DNA from: CAZTTH01 sp964615975
Lineage (GTDB): Bacteria; Verrucomicrobiota; Lentisphaeria; JABSQK01; JAJFLO01
Assembly: GCA_964615975.1 (NCBI GenBank)
Contig: CAZTTH010000020.1
Coordinates: forward strand, 1-64,000
DNA length: 64,000 nt
Reading direction: 5' to 3'
A model generated the notes under the pieces. It worked only from the letters and a program-made list of their open reading frames with translations, was not told the origin of the DNA and did no database searches. The position numbers and the translations under genes are program-made. Shown in pieces: positions 55,387 to 62,606 of this stretch. The number at the start of each line of letters is the position of its first letter. Position 1 is the stretch's first letter.

Positions 55387-56295
55387 ATGAAAACACTTTT
55401 CAGCAAGAGACACATCGATGCCATAAAGAACAAGAAGTTTCCATTGACGTTTTCAAAACCACTCAGAATTACAATTGTCAGAATTTTAGAGAATTATTCT
55501 GATTTCAATGGATGGAATAATGAAGAAAATTTCAGTTTTTGTCAATCAGAAAATATTCTCAAGACATTTTTAGGGAAGGAGCAATTAGAAGCATTTAACG
55601 AGGAAGGCAAGCGAATTCCAGCCGATTTCAGGAATGTTATCATTTCAAGTTACCCAAGCGAATTTGTAGACGCGTTAGAAGCCTGGTTTGAAACAAAACC
55701 GCAAAGAGCCGATGAATGTGAGAATGAACTAAATGATGCCTTTTCAATGCATAATTCCCCATGGCGATTTGTCAATGGGGAAGTAATATTGGTTGACTCG
55801 GATTATTTGCACACGGAAGTCCAAGTAAAAACCTTATCTCTCTTAAAATCTGCAACCGCTTATGGGGCATTAGAGGAATTTCAAGAGGCACTTCAAGACT
55901 TACAATCCGGAGAAACCAAAGATGCTGTCTTCAAGGCACATAAGTCGGTTGAAAGCGCTATGAAAATCGTTTTGGAAACTGATGAACATCTTACTTTCGG
56001 TCGTTTATTATCTGCCTTGATAAAGTCGGGAATTATTCCTGATTATTATGATAACTTCTTAAATCATTTTGAACAGTTGATGTTGGGAGTGGCAAAGGAA
56101 AGAAATAATCCAGGACGAGCTCATGGTCAAGGAGTTCAGGTATTAGAGGTTGATCGGTATCTAGCTGAATTCACCATAAACTTGGCGGGTACATTCATTC
56201 TTTTTATAATTCAGCGATGGACCGATAATAGGAAAATACAACAAACGCAAACTGAAATTCCACCATTCCCAGAATCTAACGACATTCCGTTTTAA
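55387..56295 (+). CDS. Abi_C/HEPN-like abortive-infection protein
   Basis: A protein of about 302 residues, AT-rich relative to the nuclease gene. The C-terminal third shows AVFKAHKSVESAMKIVL and, about 40 residues later, KERNNPGRAHGQG, matching the Abi_C-type HEPN fold (Arg then HG) seen in abortive-infection and AbiJ-like proteins. The N-terminal 150 residues are not recognised; they include an N-rich segment, YSDFNGWNNEENFSF. It follows the nuclease by 36 nt and is likely in the same operon. Alternative start: TTG 55357. Function inferred: RNA cleavage upon infection. Confidence 0.72.
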   Translation: MKTLFSKRHIDAIKNKKFPLTFSKPLRITIVRILENYSDFNGWNNEENFSFCQSENILKTFLGKEQLEAFNEEGKRIPADFRNVIISSYPSEFVDALEAWFETKPQRADECENELNDAFSMHNSPWRFVNGEVILVDSDYLHTEVQVKTLSLLKSATAYGALEEFQEALQDLQSGETKDAVFKAHKSVESAMKIVLETDEHLTFGRLLSALIKSGIIPDYYDNFLNHFEQLMLGVAKERNNPGRAHGQGVQVLEVDRYLAEFTINLAGTFILFIIQRWTDNRKIQQTQTEIPPFPESNDIPF

Positions 56296-56540
56296 AAATG
56301 ATAAATCAGAAATGAGAGAACCTAAACTCTTATTCTGTGATGCAGATTTTTCGAAATGATTGCCACAATTGATTTTCTTTAAGCATCCCGTAACATAAAT
56401 AGTTGTCATGAGCAAAGATTCAGAATTCGGTCATGATGAGAGGAACAAATGATCCTTGGACAATTAAAGAATTGAGGGAATTATATGCCGGAAATCAGTC
56501 GCTAACTATTATCAAAAATCGAACCACTGGAGTAACTTTT

Positions 56541-56771
56541 ATGTTTACACATGTAACCCAGGCACAGTATGTAGATGATTATCGCGTTCGACTATCCTTC
56601 AATGATGGAGCGCAAGGTGAAATCGATCTCTCCTCTGAGTTGTATGGCGAAATTTTCGCGCCATTAAAAGATAAATCCTTCTTTAAGTCCTTCACCCTTG
56701 AAGGACATACCCTATCCTGGAGTAATGGCGCAGATTTTGCCCCGGATTTTTTAAGAGAACTCATCTCCTGA
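56541..56771 (+). CDS. DUF2442 domain protein
   Basis: The domain starts at an internal Met (56541) with FTHVTQAQYVDDYRVRLSF and ends SWSNGADFAPDFLREL, the normal DUF2442 length and C-terminus (76 residues). In-frame sequence from 56433 would add 36 residues of no clear family. DUF2442 is common beside DUF4160 in toxin-antitoxin-like pairs; no DUF4160 is seen here, so the partner may be lost. Confidence 0.75.
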   Translation: MFTHVTQAQYVDDYRVRLSFNDGAQGEIDLSSELYGEIFAPLKDKSFFKSFTLEGHTLSWSNGADFAPDFLRELIS

Positions 56772-56880
56772 CTACCGAGAGATATAATTCCACATGGGGG
56801 AAAATGACATATCCCTTATTTGAATGTTTTCGTTTTTACTCTGATATACATGTGGATATATACGCCTATACTATCCTGAT

Positions 56881-57039
56881 ATGAAAACCAGTGAAAATCA
56901 CAAATCCGAAAAAGATCACGCGCTGATCGAGCCGCCGCCGATCCTAACGTCATGGCATCGCCTGTATGGACTGGCATCGATTTTTCCTGATTTTCACGAA
57001 AGGCATTCAAATGAAGAAATCAGCAGCAGTGTTTCTTGA
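56881..57039 (+). pseudogene. Truncated duplicate of a symporter small subunit
   Basis: A 52-codon frame whose first 32 codons match the small protein at 57942 almost exactly in layout: KSEKDHALIEPPPILTSWHRLYG against SSDKDLTLIEAPPILKSWQRLYG (compare in the first 32 residues). After RLYG the match stops, and the membrane helix is missing. The rest runs out of frame through the gmhB start. This is a partial copy, probably left from a lost symporter operon or a recombination event. Confidence 0.7.
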
Positions 57040-57583
57040 CCGCGACGGCACCCTGATTGAAGACGCGGGATTTCTTCGAGACATTGCTCAGGTTGATTTT
57101 TACCCCCAGACATTTTCAGCTCTGAGCCGCCTTGGTGATTTCATCCTTTTTATTGTAACCAATCAGAGCGGGATTGCCAAGGGACTCCTTCGCCCTGAGG
57201 AGGCTCACGCTGTCAATGATTACGTGATGCAACGTCTTGCCGAAACGGGGACGAGAATTCGCGCCGTCTACTGTTGTCCGCACCAGCAATCTGATGGCTG
57301 TGTTTGTATGAAGCCGAATCCCTATTTTTTGCGGTTAGCTGAGCGGGATCATGGAATTGATCTGACACGGTCATTCGTGATTGGCGACCACCCGTCAGAC
57401 ATTGAACTGGCACAGGCTGTCGGAGCAACTGGAATCTACGTTCTCACGGGTCATGGGATGAAGCATCGTGAAGAACTCCAATTTCCCGCCACTGTTGTTG
57501 CTGACATCGGAGTGGCGGTTGATGTGATCTTGAGTACACATAACTCTGGCATTTCTCAATCAAGGTTGGCTTGCGAGACTTGA
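57011..57583 (+). CDS. gmhB: D-glycero-D-manno-heptose 1,7-bisphosphate phosphatase
   Basis: A 190-residue HAD phosphatase of the histidinol-phosphatase-like subgroup. VFLDRDGTLIED holds the nucleophile and acid Asp, LFIVTNQSG motif II, and the zinc loop CCPHQQSDGCVCMKPNP has the CxH...CxC ligands typical of GmhB. Motif IV is VIGDHPSDIELA. The enzyme removes the C7 phosphate in ADP-heptose synthesis for LPS or S-layer glycans. Start at 57011 (MKKSAAVF) is preferred over 56966. Confidence 0.9.
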   Translation: MKKSAAVFLDRDGTLIEDAGFLRDIAQVDFYPQTFSALSRLGDFILFIVTNQSGIAKGLLRPEEAHAVNDYVMQRLAETGTRIRAVYCCPHQQSDGCVCMKPNPYFLRLAERDHGIDLTRSFVIGDHPSDIELAQAVGATGIYVLTGHGMKHREELQFPATVVADIGVAVDVILSTHNSGISQSRLACET

Positions 57584-57604
57584 ATCATTTATAAATAACC
57601 AAAT

Positions 57605-57660
57605 ATGGGGCGCCGAGTTTACCGGATGAGAGCCCCATGTCTTCACGCGGCTCTCGCATC
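57605..57660 (+). promoter_or_regulatory. Overlapping alternative hairpins downstream of gmhB
   Basis: Arm ATGGGGC (57605-57611) pairs with GCCCCAT (57632-57638), but GAGAGCC just before and over it can instead pair with GGCTCTC (about 57649-57655). The two stems exclude each other, as in attenuators. They lie in the 358-bp gap 57584-57941, which otherwise holds only another imperfect hairpin near 57740-57765. A plain terminator is also possible. Confidence 0.4.
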
Positions 57661-57941
57661 AGCATGCGCCTTATTCTCATCGTCATCGAGTTTTCGAAAA
57701 TTCGACATTGATGGGAAGTTGGTAATAAGGCACGACCAGTGCCGTGTGCGACATGGCATGCACGGATAAGAACGCCACTATTCGTGGCTGACTACGAACA
57801 CCCCTCTTCAAGCATAACAGCGATCAATTTTCGAAAACTCGATGATAAAAGGTATAGTACCCAAGCATTGACTGCGCAGCCGACAGTTAAGTAACTGAAA
57901 TACAAAATACAAAAAATATCCCGTTAAATTAATCAATCCGC

Positions 57942-58106
57942 ATGAAAAATAATGACCATCATAGTTCCGATAAAGATCTCACGCTGATCGAGGCACCGCC
58001 GATCCTGAAGTCATGGCAGCGCCTGTATGGGGTGGTGATCGGTTTTCTCCTCCTGCAAATCGCATTCTACTATCTTCTGACGGTGTTGTTAAATGAGTCC
58101 GCTTGA
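57942..58106 (+). CDS. Small single-helix membrane protein, symporter small subunit
   Basis: A 54-residue protein: polar N-terminus KNNDHHSSDKDLTLIEAPP, then one hydrophobic helix (VVIGFLLLQIAFYYLLTVLL). Its last 14 nt overlap the next symporter gene (ATG 58093), the usual layout of SSS/BCCT carriers with a small helper subunit (DUF4212/DUF485-like role). Not recognised by family name; role inferred from position. A truncated copy is at 56881. Confidence 0.72.
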   Translation: MKNNDHHSSDKDLTLIEAPPILKSWQRLYGVVIGFLLLQIAFYYLLTVLLNESA

Positions 58107-59808
58107 CTGGTCAGTGATGCTGGGAACCCTGTTCTTTATCGTCGGGTTTGGAACCTGGAAGACACGGGGTATACAAAATATCACCGGCTACGTATTGGGA
58201 GACCACAATGCCCGCTGGTGGACCGTGGGTTTGTCGGTGATGGCAACCCAGGCCAGCGCCATCACCTTTCTTTCAACTCCCGGCCAGGGTTACACCGACG
58301 GGATGCGGTTTATCCAATTTTATTTTGGCTTGCCCCTGGCGATGATCATTATTTCAGCCGTATTCATCCCGTTGTATTATAAACTTCGAGTGTATACCGC
58401 CTATGAATTTCTCGAATCCCGTTTCGACCGTAAAACCCGGGTATTGGCCGCCTGTTTGTTTCTCCTTCAAAGAGGATTGGCCGCTGGTATCACCATCTAC
58501 GCACCTGCCATCATCCTGTCACAGATTCTGGGATGGACACTGAATTTTACCGTTGTATTTACCGGCGTTCTGGTAGTGATTTATACGGTGTCAGGAGGCG
58601 CCAAGGCGGTCAATCAAACCCATCGCCATCAGATGGCGGTCATCTTCGCCGGCATGGTTTTGGCGTTTGGCATTCTGCTGTGGCGGCTTACCACCCATGT
58701 GAATCTGACTGAAGCATTGCAATTAGCAGGAAAGATGGGGAAAATGAATCTTATCGACCTGAAACTCGATTTCAGTAATCGTTATAATCTCTGGTCGGGA
58801 TTGCTGGGCGGCTTATTTTTACAGTTGTCCTACTTTGGCACCGATCAATCCCAGGTGCAACGATACATATCCGGCCAGTCGATCAGGGAAAGCCGCTTGG
58901 GTCTCTTGTTTAACGGCCTGGTAAAAATCCCCATGCAGTTTTTTATTCTGTTGACCGGAGTATTGATCTTCGTTTTTTATCAGTTCAATCAGGTGCCCTT
59001 GAACTTCAACCAGAGAGCCTTGGAAAAAGTTCGTTCATCGATAAAAGCTGATGACTTGATTCGCCTGGAAGAACAACATCATCTCTTGTCAACAGCAAAA
59101 GAAAAGGAGATTGGCGTTCTCCTCGATTCCATCCGCAGCGGCAACCATATCGTCGGGGATCAATCGCAAGATATTATCAGACAATATCTTGATCGCGAAA
59201 ACAACCTCCGTGAAGAAACAAAATCCCTGATTCATGCGGCCTCCAGTGCGACTGATACCGCGGATGAAGATTATATCTTTATCAGTTTTGTAATGAATTA
59301 TCTCCCCTGTGGCATCATCGGCCTGCTCCTGGCGGTTATCTTTTCGGCAGCCATGTCATCCACTTCAGCAGAATTGAATGCTCTGGCATCAACATTCATT
59401 GTTGATATTTATAAACGAAATTTCAATCAGAACGCCACCGACACGCATTATCTGAACCTATCCAAGGCAGCAACGATCAGTTTTGGCATCGCGGCCATCT
59501 TGTTTGCCTTGATAGCATCCTTGTTCGAAAATCTGATTGAAGCGATTAATATCCTGGGTTCATTGTTTTATGGCACCATCCTGGGAATATTCATGGTGGC
59601 GTTTTTCTCCAAGTTCATCAAGGGTTCCGCAGTGTTTTACGGCGCGTTATTGGCGGAAGCGATGGTCGTCTTGATTTATGTGTTAAGTCGAAATGGGGTG
59701 CTGTCCATTGAATATTTATGGCTCAATCTGATCGGATGTCTGCTGGTCATGGGGTTTAGCGCTCTCATTCAGCTCGGACGAAAGCGCCTGAATCATTCTC
59801 GCAAGTGA
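58093..59808 (+). CDS. Sodium:solute symporter with hydrophilic insertion
   Basis: A 571-residue SSS-family transporter with about 13 helices: WWTVGLSVMATQASAITFLS near the start, YTVSGGAKAVNQTHRHQMAVI mid-way (shown in part: TVSGGAKAVNQT) and FSAAMSSTSAELNALASTFI with the Na+-site Ser/Thr. A polar insertion of about 110 residues (about 305-395; DDLIRLEEQHHLLSTAKEKE) interrupts the helices, an arrangement also found in Bacteroidetes-type sugar or sialic-acid carriers. Substrate unknown. It ends 16 nt into the opposite-strand deacetylase gene. Confidence 0.87.
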   Translation: MSPLDWSVMLGTLFFIVGFGTWKTRGIQNITGYVLGDHNARWWTVGLSVMATQASAITFLSTPGQGYTDGMRFIQFYFGLPLAMIIISAVFIPLYYKLRVYTAYEFLESRFDRKTRVLAACLFLLQRGLAAGITIYAPAIILSQILGWTLNFTVVFTGVLVVIYTVSGGAKAVNQTHRHQMAVIFAGMVLAFGILLWRLTTHVNLTEALQLAGKMGKMNLIDLKLDFSNRYNLWSGLLGGLFLQLSYFGTDQSQVQRYISGQSIRESRLGLLFNGLVKIPMQFFILLTGVLIFVFYQFNQVPLNFNQRALEKVRSSIKADDLIRLEEQHHLLSTAKEKEIGVLLDSIRSGNHIVGDQSQDIIRQYLDRENNLREETKSLIHAASSATDTADEDYIFISFVMNYLPCGIIGLLLAVIFSAAMSSTSAELNALASTFIVDIYKRNFNQNATDTHYLNLSKAATISFGIAAILFALIASLFENLIEAINILGSLFYGTILGIFMVAFFSKFIKGSAVFYGALLAEAMVVLIYVLSRNGVLSIEYLWLNLIGCLLVMGFSALIQLGRKRLNHSRK

Positions 59809-60707
59809 TTTTTCTCCAAGGTCTTATCTCGCGCCAGCGTTAAATAATTAGTCGGGTGAAAGTCATTTTCACGAATAAATTGTATGAATTCAGGATCGAT
59901 CAAGGTCTGAAGTTCAGCGATGCGGGCGGGGTGATGGATATAACCCTTGAGATAAGGGACAAGGTATTGATCTGGTTTATCGGTGTTAGGCTGGCAGGGA
60001 TGTAAAAGAACTTGTATCAGTGAATCATGTGAAATTGAGTTTAAACCCGCCATGATAGCATTGACATTCTGAAATCCCGTGTGCATAACCCCTAAAAAAA
60101 CCGGATTATAAATCAAGCAATGGTCAATGGCAAGGCGCTCATTGGTCACGGCAAAATGATTCAAAAGCAAGTGCTTGATCAGATTCGGCGCGAGAAAAAA
60201 ACCCCATCTGCCAATGTGAAACGGCTCTTTAACCAAACGAATGGCGGGGATATTGTAATCATTTGCCAGTTGACAAGCAATTTTGAAAATCGTCGGGATC
60301 ATATGGGTATGACGGTGAGAATCGATATGATCAATGATAATTTCGTGCTTTGCCAGGCATTCAATTTGATCCTTGATTTCATCCTCTATGGCTTGCAGCA
60401 ACCGGGCATCCGGGTGTTTCAAAGCGTGGTATAATTTCACAAAGCCATAGCGATAATACCCGGAGCCATCGCACAATGGATCACTTTTTTTTATGCTCCG
60501 GCCACTCCTTCCCTCCACCAGGTTGAGATGGACACCGACACCCAGATCTTGCGCGCCGCGAATCATGTCACATGCTTCCGCAAACGCGGTCCCATTGGTG
60601 CGAATCGAAGTCGAACGCAATAGCCCCCGTCGACAGGCGATCTCGATGCCGGTATTGAACCCTGTCGACAAGCCAAAATCATCCCCATGAAAGATTATCT
60701 TTTTCAT
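59793..60707 (-). CDS. ChbG/HpnK-family (YdjC-like) deacetylase
   Basis: A 304-residue enzyme of the YdjC fold. Motifs are the N-terminal IIFHGDDFGLSTGFN (metal Asp pair), GVGVHLNLVEG, and IIDHIDSHRHTHMIP, giving the zinc histidines. ChbG deacetylates chito-oligosaccharides; HpnK acts on hopanoid precursors. Here the neighbours are a methyltransferase (4-nt overlap), a GT2 enzyme and a large membrane protein, so it probably trims an N-acetyl group from a lipid-linked sugar. Confidence 0.9.
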   Translation of the reverse strand: MKKIIFHGDDFGLSTGFNTGIEIACRRGLLRSTSIRTNGTAFAEACDMIRGAQDLGVGVHLNLVEGRSGRSIKKSDPLCDGSGYYRYGFVKLYHALKHPDARLLQAIEDEIKDQIECLAKHEIIIDHIDSHRHTHMIPTIFKIACQLANDYNIPAIRLVKEPFHIGRWGFFLAPNLIKHLLLNHFAVTNERLAIDHCLIYNPVFLGVMHTGFQNVNAIMAGLNSISHDSLIQVLLHPCQPNTDKPDQYLVPYLKGYIHHPARIAELQTLIDPEFIQFIRENDFHPTNYLTLARDKTLEKNHLRE

Positions 60708-61411
60708 GATCTGTAGGTGATCAGCAGGTGGGTACGATTGGAGTTCATGGTCAGGCGGTGATGAAGCACCTGGATTTCATCGTCAATCTCATCATGAATC
60801 CGTTGCAGGTCACCGTCAGTTAGACGGAGCAAGCGCTGATCCTGCTGAATGCGATGATAAGCACCAAGGCGGGCACGCAGGAGGAAACCAAAGGTCGTTA
60901 TCATCATTTTCTCCTTGATGGCGGTTTTCATCAAATTCAACAGGTCATTCAGCAACGTGGTTTTAATGGGGATATCGGCGATCAATAGTTTGCCCCCGGT
61001 ACATACCACTCGTTTGGTTTGTTTTATGAGCGCAATGATTTCACCGACATCACGGTAATATTGAACGACGCTTAAACAAATGGCTTTGGTGAATGTGGCT
61101 TCCGGCAGAAAGGATAAGTCAGTATAATCTTGGCCCAATCGGAGAAAGGAGAGCCGCTCCGGCGCGTTGAACCTGGCACTGTTTTCGGCGATGTAATTGG
61201 CGGAAGTATCAAGCGCGATTATTTGTTTTACCCGTGGCAGAAGAGCACGTTCCAATAATCCCGGCCCACAGCCGATATCGAGAATGACATCATCCTTGTC
61301 ATAAGCGAGAATCTGATGCGAAGCCGCAATAAAAATCTCCATGTTTTTTTCTAAAAAAACTGCCGGGAAAACGTTTTCTTCATTCCAGAATTTTATCCAT
61401 GGATTGGCCAA
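60704..61411 (-). CDS. SAM-dependent class I methyltransferase
   Basis: A 235-residue protein with the SAM loop VILDIGCGPGLLERALL (about 41-57), motif post-I IIALDTSANYI, and KAICLSVVQYY. The C-terminal half after GGKLLIADIP is family-variable. It overlaps the deacetylase start by 4 nt and follows the glycosyltransferase, suggesting methylation of the same glycan. Substrate unknown. Confidence 0.87.
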   Translation of the reverse strand: MANPWIKFWNEENVFPAVFLEKNMEIFIAASHQILAYDKDDVILDIGCGPGLLERALLPRVKQIIALDTSANYIAENSARFNAPERLSFLRLGQDYTDLSFLPEATFTKAICLSVVQYYRDVGEIIALIKQTKRVVCTGGKLLIADIPIKTTLLNDLLNLMKTAIKEKMMITTFGFLLRARLGAYHRIQQDQRLLRLTDGDLQRIHDEIDDEIQVLHHRLTMNSNRTHLLITYRS

Positions 61412-61482
61412 GAATTACACTCCCTGATTTATAATGCTTGTTATCGGAAAGGGTTAAAATTGTTTATCACGCACCATTTCCC

Positions 61483-62606
61483 TTATGAATTCTTCGCCAT
61501 TTTTTCGCCATCGATAATTTCATCGATGATATACAACGGCCGTTTCTTCTGTTCGAGAANNNNNNNNNNNNNNNNNNNNNNNNNNNNNNNNNNNNNNNNN
61601 NNNNNNNNNNNNNNNNNNNNNNNNNNNNNNNNNNNNNNNNNNNNNNNNNNNNNNNNNNNTCGCCATCGATAATTTCATCGATGATATACAACGGCCGTTT
61701 CTTCTGTTCGAGAAAAATTCTCCCCACATATTCGCCTATACACCCAATTAACATCAAATTCAGACTGCCATAAAAGGAAATTAAAATAACAATCAATATC
61801 TGCCAGTTGATGGTTCGTTCGATCAGGGAAAAGCTGATAAATAACAGAAACAACAGACAACTGACGATGAATGATAATAATCCCGCGTAGATACCGATAT
61901 TTAATGGCAGCGTTGAAAACGAGGTAATCCCCGAGACCGCCAGGTGCAACGAATCTAATAATCGATATTTCGGCTTGCCCGCCAGACGCTTCTGAAGATC
62001 GAAGGGAACAATATCATATTTGAATCCCATCCAATTAAACAAGCCGCGCAGGAATGGATCGAATTCATTGATACCTTGAATCTGAATCAGAACTTTTCGA
62101 TCAATCAGGCGGAAATCGCTGGAGTTGTAGAGAATTTCCGTCGTTGATAATTTGTTTACCAATTTATAGAATGCGCGTGATAATACATTTTTAAGCAGGG
62201 AACGTTGCCATCCATCCCGCCTGGTGAAGACAATATTATTGCCCGCTTCGTACCGGGCCAGCAATTGTGGAATCAGCGCGGGAGGATGCTGCAAATCACT
62301 ATCCATCATGATCACCACATCAGCATCGGCGTAATCCAACCCGGCTTTAAGCGCCAATTGATGTCCGAATCGGCGCGACAGGTGTATGGCTTTAATCCAC
62401 GGATATTTGCGTGCCAGTTCACCGGCAACGATGAAGGTGCGATCTGTCGAACGATCGACCACGATAATCAGTTCGCCCCGGTAACGGGAATGTAATTGGA
62501 CAAAAACTTTTTCACATTCCTGCACCAGCGGCTCCAGACATTCTTCTTCGTTATATGCCGGAGTTACAATTTGTAATAAGGGGAGTTCGACCATATTCGA
62601 CTTCAT
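61483..62606 (-). CDS. Family 2 glycosyltransferase (polyprenyl-phosphate sugar type), with assembly gap
   Basis: Starts LPLLQIVTPAYNEEECLEPL, with IIVVDRSTDRT and the DxD-containing VIMMDSDLQHPP, typical of DPM1/GtrB-like enzymes, and two C-terminal membrane helices (about 235-300; LLSFIVSCLLFLLFISFS). It transfers a sugar from NDP-sugar to a polyprenyl phosphate. A 100-N gap interrupts the 3' end. If the 55-bp overlap around the gap is merged, the frame runs to a stop at 61483-61485, giving an intact protein of normal length (about 322 residues). The start overlaps the upstream gene by 4 nt. Confidence 0.88.
61560..61659. other. Assembly gap (100 N) with identical 55-bp flanks
   Basis: The 55 bases before the gap (61505-61559) are repeated after it (61660-61714). 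This is what an unmerged contig overlap looks like, and 55 is a common k-mer size. The genome is probably continuous here. Confidence 0.9.
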
